A model generated the notes under the pieces. The model did no database searches, was not told the DNA's origin, and saw only the letters and a program-made list of their open reading frames with translations. Shown here one piece after another: positions 44,612 to 53,624 of a DNA stretch of 55,756 bases (position 1 is its first letter; each line of letters opens with the position of its first letter). The DNA comes from an uncultured Eubacteriales bacterium. Its GTDB lineage: Bacteria > Bacillota > Clostridia > TANB77 > CAG-508. The stretch lies in assembly GCA_905203305.1 (NCBI GenBank), contig CAJKVH010000009.1:1-55756 (forward strand), given 5' to 3'. Both the position numbers and the translations under genes were made by a program.

Positions 44612-44694
44612 ATAATATTCCTCCTTTTAGTATAAAAATATTATATATATAATTCTGAATATAGTCAATAAATATGGTAACAATATGTATGGAG

Positions 44695-44732
44695 ATTACG
44701 AAAAAAAGACGTAAACGTAAAAAATTCGTAAT
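44695..44732 (+). repeat. Operator-like repeat, copy 1
   Basis: A 38-nt element with inverted ends ATTACGAA...TTCGTAAT and internal CGTAAA units. It lies just upstream of the -35 box of the ATPase promoter. It matches copy 2 at 33 of 38 positions. Confidence 0.8.
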
Positions 44733-44737
44733 TAAAT

Positions 44738-44766
44738 TTGACTTAAAACTTAAAATTTGATATAAT
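44738..44766 (+). promoter_or_regulatory. Promoter of the DUF4143 ATPase gene
   Basis: TTGACT (44738-44743), 17-nt spacer and TATAAT (44761-44766), sitting exactly between the two 38-nt repeats. Confidence 0.82.
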
Positions 44767-44767
44767 A

Positions 44768-44805
44768 ATTACGAAAAAGTTACACAAACGTAAAAAATTC
44801 GTAAT
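44768..44805 (+). repeat. Operator-like repeat, copy 2
   Basis: The second 38-nt copy begins 2 nt after the -10 box and ends at the ribosome-binding site. The start-to-start distance to copy 1 is 73 nt (about seven helical turns), which would suit cooperative or looping repression. Confidence 0.8.
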
Positions 44806-44818
44806 GGAGGTGCTAGAT

Positions 44819-46063
44819 ATGGAAATAAAAAGAGATTATTACTTAAAAGAACTTATAGACAGATTAGACAATGGTCTAATAAAAATAATAACTGGAATTA
44901 GAAGATGCGGAAAATCATATTTACTAAATACAATTTTCAAAAACTATCTTTTAGAGCAAGGTACAGACAAGGAGCATATTATACAACTAAGTTTAGATGA
45001 AAGGACAAACTTTAAATATTTAGATCCAGACGAGCTAGACGAATATATAAGAAGTTTAATTATGGATGAAAAAAAATATTATATTTTACTAGATGAAATA
45101 CAAGAGGTAAAAGAATTTGAATCTGTTTTAATAGGATTTATGCATATAAATAATGTGGAAATATATGTAACAGGAAGTAATTCAAAATTTTTATCATCAG
45201 ATATAGTAACAGAATTTAGAGGCAGAGGAGATGAAATAAGAGTATACCCACTATCATTTGCAGAATTCTATTCGGTATATGAAGGTTCAGAGGAAAAGGC
45301 ATTAAGTGAATATTATACTTATGGAGGACTTCCTTTGGCAATAATGGCAAAGACAGATAATGCCAAAATAAATTATCTAAAAACACAAAAAGATAATGTT
45401 TATATTAATGACATTGTAGATAGAAATAATGTACAAAATCAAGAAGAACTAGAAATGTTAGTACAAATAGTCGCGTCAGATATAGGTTCTCTTACAAATC
45501 CTCTAAAATTATCAAACAACTTCAAGGAAAGAGATAGAATGTCAACAATGACAGACAAAACAATATACAATTATTTAGGATACTTGCAAGATGCATTTAT
45601 AATAGAAAAAGCAAGAAGATTTGATGTTAGAGGAAAAAGATTCATAGAAACGCCACAAAAATACTATTTTACAGATATGGGAATAAGAAATTCATTTTTG
45701 GATTTTAGGCAAAGTGAGGAAATATCTCATTCGATGGAAAATGTAATTTATATAGAATTAAAAAAACGTGGATATAATGTTGATGTTGGTTCTGTTGAAA
45801 TACGTGAAGGAAATACAAAAAAACAACTGGAGATTGACTTTGTTGCAAATAAAGGGAATAACAAAATTTACATTCAGTCAGCTCTTGAAATGAAAACAAG
45901 GGAAAAAGTGGAACAAGAACAAAAATCTTTGGTAAATGTAAATGATTTCTTTAAAAAAATAATAATAGTTGGGGATAATATAAAAAGGTCAAGATATGAA
46001 AATGGAATTATAATAATGAGTATATATGATTTTCTTTTAGACCCGGAAAGTTTAAGCTATTAG
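44819..46063 (+). CDS. AAA-type ATPase with DUF4143 domain
   Basis: This is a 414-aa protein. The N-terminal ATPase has Walker A (ITGIRRCGKSYLL), Walker B (YYILLDEIQEV), VTGSNSKFLSSD as sensor and FRGRGDEIRVYPLSFAEFY. The C-terminal DUF4143 domain (about 210-400) ends in a nuclease-like fold region (EIDFVANKGNNKIYIQSALE). Such proteins are widespread, often in variable loci; their role is unsettled, with suggestions including defence or plasmid-type toxin systems. ATG 44819 is preferred because GGAGG lies 8 nt upstream; an ATG at 44804 is inside repeat copy 2. Expression is probably controlled by the flanking repeats. Confidence 0.88.
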   Translation: MEIKRDYYLKELIDRLDNGLIKIITGIRRCGKSYLLNTIFKNYLLEQGTDKEHIIQLSLDERTNFKYLDPDELDEYIRSLIMDEKKYYILLDEIQEVKEFESVLIGFMHINNVEIYVTGSNSKFLSSDIVTEFRGRGDEIRVYPLSFAEFYSVYEGSEEKALSEYYTYGGLPLAIMAKTDNAKINYLKTQKDNVYINDIVDRNNVQNQEELEMLVQIVASDIGSLTNPLKLSNNFKERDRMSTMTDKTIYNYLGYLQDAFIIEKARRFDVRGKRFIETPQKYYFTDMGIRNSFLDFRQSEEISHSMENVIYIELKKRGYNVDVGSVEIREGNTKKQLEIDFVANKGNNKIYIQSALEMKTREKVEQEQKSLVNVNDFFKKIIIVGDNIKRSRYENGIIIMSIYDFLLDPESLSY

Positions 46064-46097
46064 AAAAAAGCCTGTAATCTGGAGATTACAGGCTTTT
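46064..46097. terminator. Bidirectional terminator between ATPase gene and leuS
   Basis: A 15-bp stem (AAAAGCCTGTAATCT and complement, 2-nt loop) with A/T flanks between convergent genes. Confidence 0.86.
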
Positions 46098-46104
46098 ACA
46101 AAAT

Positions 46105-48522
46105 TTATTTCACAACAACATTATAAATTTTATTCTTAACATAAATTTCCTTAACAATATTTTTACCATCAAGCTTACTCTCAATAGCATTATGAACTTT
46201 TTCCTTAACAGAAGCTTCATCTTCATCTAATAAAATAGTAATATTAGCTTTAAGTTTACCATTAATTTGAACAGGTAAAGTAATTTCATCATCAATAGTT
46301 TTAGCTTCATCAAATTCAGGCCAACTGTATGACGCAACATCAGCTTCAAATCCTATCAATTTATTCAATTCCTCAGAAATATGAGGAGCAAAAGGATTTA
46401 ATAAAGTTAAAAATGTTTTAAATTCAGCTTTGTTAATTCTCTTTAATTTATAAAATTCGTTAACCATTGTCATAAAAGTAGAAATACAAGTATTAAATTT
46501 CATTTCTTCAATATCATTAGAAACTTTTTTAATAGCTTTATTCATCATTTTTTCGGTTTCAGGAGTAAATTCATTACCATCAACTAAAAATTCCTGCATA
46601 TTCCAAACTCTGTCTAGGAACTTGCCACATCCACGAATACTATCCATAGACCAAGCAGCAGTTTGATCAAATGGTCCCATAAACATTTCATAAACTCTAA
46701 AGGTATCTGCACCAAATTCATTTACTATATCATCTGGGTTAATAACATTTCCTTTGGATTTTGACATTTTTTCTCCATTTGTTCCCAAAATCATACCATG
46801 TGAAGTTCTTTTTGCATAAGGTTCTTTATTTGGAACAACACCAATATCATATAAAAATTTGTGCCAGAATCTTGAGTATAATAAGTGAAGAGTTGTATGT
46901 TCCATTCCGCCATTATACCAATCAACTTGTCCCCAATAATTTAAGGCTTCTTTTGATGCTAATTCATTATTATTATGTGGGTCCATATATCTTAAGAAAT
47001 ACCAAGATGAACCAGCCCATTGAGGCATTGTATCTGTTTCACGTTTTGCAGGTTTTCCACATTTTGGACAAGTTGTATTTATCCAAGAATCAAGTTTAGC
47101 AAGTGGAGATTCTCCATTTTCTCCAGGTTTAAAATCATCTATTTCTGGAAGTGTAAGTGGCAAATCTTTTTCATCTATAGGTTGCCATCCGCAACATTCA
47201 CAGTAAACCATTGGTATTGGTTCTCCCCAATATCTTTGACGTGAAAATACCCAATCACGAAGTTTATAATTTACTTTTTTAGAACCAATTTTATTTTCTT
47301 CTAGGTACTCTATAACCTTCTTTTTAGCGTCTGTAACAGATAATCCATCTAAAAATCCAGAATTTATAAGAACACCAGTTTGGACATCTGTAAATGCTTC
47401 TTTAGTTAAATCTACCTCTACATTGTCATTAGATTTTACAACTTGAACAATTGGTAAATTAAATTTTGTTGCAAATTCAAAGTCTCTTGAATCGTGTGCA
47501 GGTACAGCCATTATAGCACCTGTTCCGTAACTTGATAAAACATAGTCTGAAATCCAAATTGGAATTTCTTTATTTGTTAATGGATTTATTGCTTTAATTC
47601 CTTTTATTTCAACACCTGTTTTATCTTTATTAATTTCAGAACGTTCAAAGTCAGATTTTAAAGCTGCTTTTTTCTTATATTCTTCTATTTCATCTAAGTT
47701 TGTAATTCTATTTTGTAATTTTTCTATTAAATGATGCTCTGGAGCTATAACCATATATGTTGCACCAAATAGTGTGTCTGGTCTTGTTGTATAAACTGTT
47801 AATTCTTCTTCAGAATTTGCAATTTTAAATTTTACTTCAGCTCCTTCAGATCTTCCAATCCAATTGCGTTGTTGAGTTTTAATTTTATCTAAAAAGTCAA
47901 CATCATCTAAATCATCAATTAATCTTTGAGCATATTCGGTAATTTTTAACATCCATTCAGATTTTTCTTTTTGAACAACAGGGCTTCCACATCTTTCACA
48001 TACACCATTTACAACTTCTTCATTTGCAAGACCTACTTTACAACCTGTACAGAAGTTAATTGGCATTGTAGCTTTGTAAGCTAAACCATGTTTATATAAT
48101 TGAATAAAAATCCATTGAGTCCATTTATAATAATTTGGATCTGTTGTATCAATTACTCTTGACCAGTCAAATGAAAAACCAAGAGATTTTAATTGTTCTG
48201 TAAAATGTGCAATATTTTTTGCAGTTGTTATTTTAGGATGTACATTTGTTTTTAAAGCATAGTTTTCTGCTGGAAGTCCAAATGCATCAAACCCGATAGG
48301 GTATAAAACATTATAACCTTGTAATCTTCTTTTTCTTGCAATTATATCAATTGCAGTATAACTACGTGGATGACCAACATGTAATCCTTGTCCTGATGGA
48401 TAAGGAAATTCTATTAATCCATACCATTTTTTCTTTGTATAATCAGTAGAGGCATTAAATGTTCCTTCTTTTTCCCATTTGTTTTGCCATTTAGTTTCTA
48501 TATTTTTAAAATCATAAGACAT
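46105..48522 (-). CDS. leuS: Leucyl-tRNA synthetase
   Basis: This 805-aa class I synthetase charges tRNA-Leu. PYPSGQGLHVGHPRSYTAID carries the HIGH motif (HVGH). A zinc region (CTGCKVGLANEEVV, CERCG), the CP1 editing domain (TTRPDTLFGATYMVIAPEH, GTGAIMAVPAHDSRDFEFA), the second zinc site (CPKCGKPAKRETDTM), KMSKSKGNVINPDD, and a C-terminal anticodon domain (PVQINGKLKANITI) follow. ATG 48522 is chosen with GAGAGGAG upstream. No T-box leader is recognised in the short upstream region. Confidence 0.97.
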   Translation of the reverse strand: MSYDFKNIETKWQNKWEKEGTFNASTDYTKKKWYGLIEFPYPSGQGLHVGHPRSYTAIDIIARKRRLQGYNVLYPIGFDAFGLPAENYALKTNVHPKITTAKNIAHFTEQLKSLGFSFDWSRVIDTTDPNYYKWTQWIFIQLYKHGLAYKATMPINFCTGCKVGLANEEVVNGVCERCGSPVVQKEKSEWMLKITEYAQRLIDDLDDVDFLDKIKTQQRNWIGRSEGAEVKFKIANSEEELTVYTTRPDTLFGATYMVIAPEHHLIEKLQNRITNLDEIEEYKKKAALKSDFERSEINKDKTGVEIKGIKAINPLTNKEIPIWISDYVLSSYGTGAIMAVPAHDSRDFEFATKFNLPIVQVVKSNDNVEVDLTKEAFTDVQTGVLINSGFLDGLSVTDAKKKVIEYLEENKIGSKKVNYKLRDWVFSRQRYWGEPIPMVYCECCGWQPIDEKDLPLTLPEIDDFKPGENGESPLAKLDSWINTTCPKCGKPAKRETDTMPQWAGSSWYFLRYMDPHNNNELASKEALNYWGQVDWYNGGMEHTTLHLLYSRFWHKFLYDIGVVPNKEPYAKRTSHGMILGTNGEKMSKSKGNVINPDDIVNEFGADTFRVYEMFMGPFDQTAAWSMDSIRGCGKFLDRVWNMQEFLVDGNEFTPETEKMMNKAIKKVSNDIEEMKFNTCISTFMTMVNEFYKLKRINKAEFKTFLTLLNPFAPHISEELNKLIGFEADVASYSWPEFDEAKTIDDEITLPVQINGKLKANITILLDEDEASVKEKVHNAIESKLDGKNIVKEIYVKNKIYNVVVK

Positions 48523-48649
48523 AAGTAAAACTCCTCTCAATATGTAATATTAGCATTATATAGCCAGACGCTTGTAAAGTCAAGAAAATTTGACAAATTA
48601 GGGGATATGAGGTAAAATAAATACATTAAAATAAAAGGAGAAATTTAAT

Positions 48650-50668
48650 TTGCAAAGTAGTAATAGAAAATTATTTGATAGTTTAGTATCTAGAACAAAA
48701 ATATATCTTGTAATAATATTCATCTTATTAGCAGCAATATGTATACTAAATCCAAAATTTATAATAACATCAGTAATATTGTTTATTGCAATATTAGGAT
48801 ATACATATTTTGCAAATAATAAAAGAAAAAGCGAGATCTCTCAGCATCTACAAGATTTAACATTAAATGTAAATTCAGCAGCGAAAAATAGTTTAATATA
48901 TTCGCCAATTCCATTAATAATAGTTGAAACAGATGGAAATATAGTTTGGAGAAGTACAAAATTTGTATCAGAATTTGCAAACATAGATATAAATGGATAT
49001 ATAAGTGATTTACTAGACAATATAAATGCAGAAATAAATGCAAGAGAAGACAAAAAAGACAAATCAATAATAAGAAACCTAAAAGTAGAAAATAAAACAT
49101 ACAAAATATTAGGAGAATTTGTAAAATCAGGAAATCATGAAAGAAAAAGAGAAAATAAATACATGATGATTTTATACTTTCTTGATGAAACGGCAACATT
49201 AAAACTAAAAAAAGAATATAATGATTCAAAAAGTTGTGTTGGAATAGTAGTAATAGACAATTATGAAGAAACAATGCAATTAATAGATATGGATATAAGA
49301 CCTGGTGTTACTGCTGAAATAGAAAAAGCAATATATGAATGGATGGGAGAAACAGAAGGAATAGTAGTAAAATCAGATAGAGATAGATTTGTGTGTTTAT
49401 TTGAACAAAAATATTTAGGCAAAATAAAAGAAAACAAATTTAATATACTAGATACAATAAAAGACATAAACATAAAAGGAAGAGCACAATTAACTTTAAG
49501 TATAGCAATATCAAATGAAGGAAAAACAGATAAAGAAAAATATCAATCAGCTTTAAACACAATGGATGTTGTACTAGGTCGTGGTGGAGATCAAGCTGCA
49601 ATAAGACAAAATGGAAAATATCAATTCTTTGGAGGAAGAGTTGAAGAAGTAGAAAAAAGAACAAAAGTAAAAGCAAGAATTGTAGCTCATGCACTAGAAG
49701 AACTTATACAAGAAAATGACCAAGTAATGATAATGGGACATATAAATCCAGATATAGATGCTTTAGGTTCAGCAATAGGAATGTATAGACTTGCAACTAA
49801 CCTTGGAAAAAAATCATATATAGTTGCAAATACAAACACAATGGCTTTAGGAAATGTTAAAAAAAGTTTAGATGAAGACGAAGAATACAAAGAAGTAATA
49901 ATAACAAAAGAAGTAGCAGAAGAAAAAATAACACCAAAAACACTATTAATAATAGTAGATACTCATAAAACAGGATTTGTTGAAGATCCAATATTGCTTG
50001 AAAAAACAAACCAAGTTGCAATAATAGATCACCATAGAAGAAGCCCAGATTTTATAAATAAAAGTATACTAACATTTCACGAAGTATATGCGTCATCAGC
50101 AGCAGAGCTTGTAACAGAATTATTACAATATACAGAAGTTACAACTAAATTAAAGAAAATAGAAGCAGAAACATTATATGCAGGAATAATGATGGACACA
50201 AAAAACTTTACATTCAAAACTGGTGTACGTACATTTGAAGCAGCCGCATATTTAAGAAAATGTGGAGTAGATATAATAAGAGTAAAAAAATGGTTCCAAA
50301 GTGATTTAGACACTTATAATAAAATCACAGAAATTATCAAAACAACAGAAGTTGTAAATGACACAATAGGAATTGCAACTTATAATGAAACAGATAAAAA
50401 CGCAAACATTATTTGTGCCAAATCAGCAGATGAACTTTTATCAATTGGAAACATTACAGCATCATTTGTTTTAGGAAATGATGGAGAAAAAATCACAATT
50501 AGTGGTCGTTCAATTGGAGATATTAATGTCCAAGTTATTTTGGAAAAAATGGGCGGTGGAGGTCATATTACCTTAGCTGGAGCTCAAGTTGAAGGAAAAA
50601 CAATGGACGAAGTTAAAGAAGAATTAAAATTAAAAATAGAAGAATATTTTGGAGAGATTGAATCTTAA
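48650..50668 (+). CDS. gdpP: Cyclic-di-AMP phosphodiesterase GdpP
   Basis: This 672-aa membrane enzyme hydrolyses c-di-AMP, controlling wall and potassium homeostasis. Two N-terminal helices (IYLVIIFILLAAICI, FIITSVILFIAILGYTYF) are followed by a PAS-like domain and a degenerate GGDEF domain (GRGGDQAA). The DHH domain then has GHINPDIDALGSAIGMYRLA, IVDTHKTG and AIIDHHRRSPDF, and DHHA1 ends with MGGGGHITLAGAQ. The start is TTG 48650 with AAAAGGAG upstream. It precedes rplI and dnaB, the usual gdpP-rplI-dnaB order. Confidence 0.97.
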   Translation: MQSSNRKLFDSLVSRTKIYLVIIFILLAAICILNPKFIITSVILFIAILGYTYFANNKRKSEISQHLQDLTLNVNSAAKNSLIYSPIPLIIVETDGNIVWRSTKFVSEFANIDINGYISDLLDNINAEINAREDKKDKSIIRNLKVENKTYKILGEFVKSGNHERKRENKYMMILYFLDETATLKLKKEYNDSKSCVGIVVIDNYEETMQLIDMDIRPGVTAEIEKAIYEWMGETEGIVVKSDRDRFVCLFEQKYLGKIKENKFNILDTIKDINIKGRAQLTLSIAISNEGKTDKEKYQSALNTMDVVLGRGGDQAAIRQNGKYQFFGGRVEEVEKRTKVKARIVAHALEELIQENDQVMIMGHINPDIDALGSAIGMYRLATNLGKKSYIVANTNTMALGNVKKSLDEDEEYKEVIITKEVAEEKITPKTLLIIVDTHKTGFVEDPILLEKTNQVAIIDHHRRSPDFINKSILTFHEVYASSAAELVTELLQYTEVTTKLKKIEAETLYAGIMMDTKNFTFKTGVRTFEAAAYLRKCGVDIIRVKKWFQSDLDTYNKITEIIKTTEVVNDTIGIATYNETDKNANIICAKSADELLSIGNITASFVLGNDGEKITISGRSIGDINVQVILEKMGGGGHITLAGAQVEGKTMDEVKEELKLKIEEYFGEIES

Positions 50669-50776
50669 GGTAATTATGTTTTACATAGTTACCTTTTTTG
50701 AATTTTTTGTGATATGTATAGAATTTTTTAAAAAAGTATGATAATATATATCGAGCGAGAATAAGGAGGTAACAAA

Positions 50777-51223
50777 ATGAAAGTAATCTTAAAAGAAAAT
50801 ATAAAATCAATAGGAAAAAAAGATGAAATAATAAATGTATCAGATGGGTATGCAAGAAATTATTTATTTGTAAAAAATCTAGCAGTAGAAGCAAATAACG
50901 AAAACCTTGCAAAACTAAAATCAAAAAAAGAATCAGAAAAATATAAAAAAGGTGTAGAAAAAGAAGAAGCCGAAAAACAAGCTGACAAAATGTCAAAAAT
51001 AAGACTAAAATTCAAAGTAAAAGCAGGAGAAAACGGAAAAGTATTTGGAGGAGTATCAAGTAAAGAAATAGCAGAAAAGCTTGAAAAAGAATATGGAATA
51101 AAAGTAGATAAGAAAAAAATAGAACTAAAAGAAGCTATAAAAATACTTGGAACAACAAATGTTCAAATAAAATTAAATGAGGGTGTTATAGGAACAGTTA
51201 AAATTGATGTATTAGGAGAGTAG
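50777..51223 (+). CDS. rplI: 50S ribosomal protein L9
   Basis: This 148-aa protein bridges the L1 stalk base and the subunit surface. The N-terminal domain MKVILKENIKSIGKKDEIIN, VSDGYARNYLFVKNLAVEA is followed by a long Lys-rich connecting helix and a C-terminal domain with GENGKVFGGVSSKEIAEKLE. AAGGAGG precedes the ATG. It ends 2 nt before the dnaB start. Confidence 0.98.
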   Translation: MKVILKENIKSIGKKDEIINVSDGYARNYLFVKNLAVEANNENLAKLKSKKESEKYKKGVEKEEAEKQADKMSKIRLKFKVKAGENGKVFGGVSSKEIAEKLEKEYGIKVDKKKIELKEAIKILGTTNVQIKLNEGVIGTVKIDVLGE

Positions 51224-51225
51224 AA

Positions 51226-52563
51226 ATGGAACTTGGAAAAATACCACCACATGATATAGAAGCTGAACAAGCAGTAATAGGAAGTATGCTTACAGATAAA
51301 GACGCTGTAATGGCAGCTGTAGAAAAGCTAAAAGCAGATAGCTTTTATAGAGAAGATAATAAATTAATATTCGAAGCTATTGTAAATTTATATGGAAGAT
51401 CAGAACCAGTAGATTTAGTAACAGTAAAAGATGAACTTTCATCAATGGGAGACTTTGAAAAAGTTGGAGGATTTGAATATTTGGCAGTATTGCCAGATAA
51501 AGTTCCAACAACAGCAAATGTCCAAAAATATATAGATATTGTAGAAGAAAAAGCAACATTAAGGCAATTAATAAAAACAGCAAATGAAATAATAGACTTA
51601 GGATATAATCCAACTGAAGATGTTGAAGATATAATGGCTGGTGCAGAAAAGAAAATTTTCGATATAATACAAAATAAAAATCAAAAAAGTTATACACCAA
51701 TAAAAGATGTATTAATAGACAGTTTTACAAAGCTTGAAGAATTATATAATCAAAAATCAAAGATAACAGGTGTTCCAACAGGATTTGTAGACTTAGATGA
51801 TAAAACAGCAGGTTTACATGGATCAGATTTAATCTTAATTGCAGCACGTCCCGCTATGGGAAAAACAGCATTTGCTTTAAATATAGCAGCAAATGCAGCA
51901 ATAAGGCAAAATACACCTGTTGCAATATTTAACCTAGAGATGTCAAAAGACCAATTAGTAAACAGAATTTTATGTATAGAAGCTATGGTAGACAGTAACA
52001 AAATTATGACAGGAAAGCTAGAAGAAGATGATTGGAGTAAACTTGCAAGTGTAGTAGGTCCAATTTCAGATTCTGGAATATATATAGATGATACACCTGG
52101 AATTTCTATAATGGAAATAAGAACAAAATGTAGAAAACTAAAAATGGAGAAAAATATTGGATTAATTGTAATAGATTATATCCAATTAATACAAGGAAGT
52201 AATAACAAGAAAAATGGAAGCCGTGAGCAAGAAATAGCAGAAATAAGTAGGTCATTAAAAATACTTGCAAAAGAATTAAATGTACCAGTAATTGCTCTTT
52301 CGCAGTTATCAAGAGCGGTTGAACAGAGACCAGATCATAGGCCTATGCTTTCAGACCTTCGTGAATCTGGATCAATAGAGCAAGATGCAGATATTGTTAT
52401 GTTTTTATATAGAGATGATTATTACAATCCAGATAGTGAAGAAAAAGATATTTCAGAAGTCATAATTGCAAAACACAGAGCTGGTTCAACAGGAACAGTA
52501 AAACTATTATGGATGGGAAATTATACAAAATTCGTAAATCTTGCAAGAGGATATGATGATTAA
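51226..52563 (+). CDS. dnaB: Replicative DNA helicase DnaB
   Basis: This 445-aa hexameric helicase unwinds DNA at the fork. The N-terminal domain (PPHDIEAEQAVIGSMLTDKD), linker and RecA-like domain are present: Walker A ARPAMGKTAFALNIA, Walker B LIVIDYIQLIQGS, SREQEIAEISRSLKILAKEL, and ALSQLSRAVEQRPDHRPMLS for DNA contacts. It is preceded by rplI at 2 nt and overlaps the start region of tilS. Length is typical. Confidence 0.97.
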   Translation: MELGKIPPHDIEAEQAVIGSMLTDKDAVMAAVEKLKADSFYREDNKLIFEAIVNLYGRSEPVDLVTVKDELSSMGDFEKVGGFEYLAVLPDKVPTTANVQKYIDIVEEKATLRQLIKTANEIIDLGYNPTEDVEDIMAGAEKKIFDIIQNKNQKSYTPIKDVLIDSFTKLEELYNQKSKITGVPTGFVDLDDKTAGLHGSDLILIAARPAMGKTAFALNIAANAAIRQNTPVAIFNLEMSKDQLVNRILCIEAMVDSNKIMTGKLEEDDWSKLASVVGPISDSGIYIDDTPGISIMEIRTKCRKLKMEKNIGLIVIDYIQLIQGSNNKKNGSREQEIAEISRSLKILAKELNVPVIALSQLSRAVEQRPDHRPMLSDLRESGSIEQDADIVMFLYRDDYYNPDSEEKDISEVIIAKHRAGSTGTVKLLWMGNYTKFVNLARGYDD

Positions 52564-53551
52564 TATGTTAAAAGAACAAGTATTAAAAACAATAAAAAAA
52601 TATAATTTGGTAAATCAGAATGATAAAATAATATGTGGAGTATCAGGTGGACCTGATTCAATATGTATGCTAGATATTTTAAAAGATTTAAAAAAAGAAC
52701 TTAATTTTGAAATAATAGTATGCCATGTAAATCATTTAATAAGAGAAGAAGCAATTTCTGATGAAGAATATGTAGAAAAATATTGCAAAGAAAATGAAAT
52801 TAAGTGCTATATAAAAAGAATAGACGTAAAAAATTATGCAAATAATAATAAACAAGGGACCGAAGAAGCTGGAAGAACAGTAAGATATGAATTTTTTGAA
52901 GAAATTTTAAAAAAAGAAAAAGCAAATAAAATTGCAATAGCACATAATAAAAATGATAAAGTAGAAACAATAATAATGAATATCTTAAGAGGTTCAGGAG
53001 TTTCTGGATTAAAGGGAATTGAACCAGAAAGAAACAATAAATATATAAGACCTTTAATTGAAACTCAAAGATCAGAAATAGAAAAATATTGTGAAGAAAA
53101 TAGTTTGAATCCTAGAATAGATAAAACAAACTTTATAAATGATTGTACAAGAAATAAAATAAGAAATATTGTTCTTCCATATATAAAAGAAGAATTTAAT
53201 CCAAATATTATAAAAACAATATGTAGATTGTCAGATGTTATAAAAGAAGAAGATGAATACCTAGAACAGATAAGTATAGAAGTTTTTAATAAAATAAAAA
53301 TAAAAGAAGAAAAAGGAAAAATAGTATTAAATTTAAAGGAATTCAATAAACAAAACATTGTTATAAAGAAAAGAATAATAATTTATGCGATAGAAAAAGC
53401 GGTTGGAAATGTACAAAACATAGAAAAAGTTAATATAGATGATATAATTAAACTTTGTGAAAAAAATATTGGAAATAAATATTTAATGCCAAACAAAAAT
53501 ACAAAAATTCTAGTAAATAAAGGCCAAATTTTTTTCGAATTAAAGAATTAA
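52556..53551 (+). CDS. tilS: tRNA(Ile)-lysidine synthase
   Basis: This 331-aa enzyme modifies C34 of tRNA-Ile(CAU) so it reads AUA. The PP-loop ICGVSGGPDSICMLDIL binds ATP, with CHVNHLIREEAISDEEYVEK, GRTVRYEFFEEI, AHNKNDKVETIIMNILRGSG, and RNKIRNIVLPYIKEEFNPNI. It lacks the extended C-terminal domain of longer TilS, as in many Firmicutes. Several ATGs (52541, 52553, 52556, 52565) are possible; AGAGG at 52546-52550 favours 52556. It overlaps the dnaB end by 8 nt. The tilS-ftsH linkage is conserved in Firmicutes. Confidence 0.93.
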   Translation: MINMLKEQVLKTIKKYNLVNQNDKIICGVSGGPDSICMLDILKDLKKELNFEIIVCHVNHLIREEAISDEEYVEKYCKENEIKCYIKRIDVKNYANNNKQGTEEAGRTVRYEFFEEILKKEKANKIAIAHNKNDKVETIIMNILRGSGVSGLKGIEPERNNKYIRPLIETQRSEIEKYCEENSLNPRIDKTNFINDCTRNKIRNIVLPYIKEEFNPNIIKTICRLSDVIKEEDEYLEQISIEVFNKIKIKEEKGKIVLNLKEFNKQNIVIKKRIIIYAIEKAVGNVQNIEKVNIDDIIKLCEKNIGNKYLMPNKNTKILVNKGQIFFELKN

Positions 53552-53569
53552 GAAATTATAAAAAAAACT

Positions 53570-53599
53570 ATTGCAAATTTAAATTTCTTATGGTATAGT
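53570..53599 (+). promoter_or_regulatory. ftsH promoter
   Basis: TTGCAA (53570-53575), 18-nt spacer and TATAGT (53594-53599). Confidence 0.55.
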
Positions 53600-53624
53600 T
53601 CAAGCGAAAAGGAGGAATTGAATA

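Noticed and set aside
48523..48649. T-box leader for leuS
   Set aside because: The upstream region is short and no T-box sequence or specifier loop is visible.
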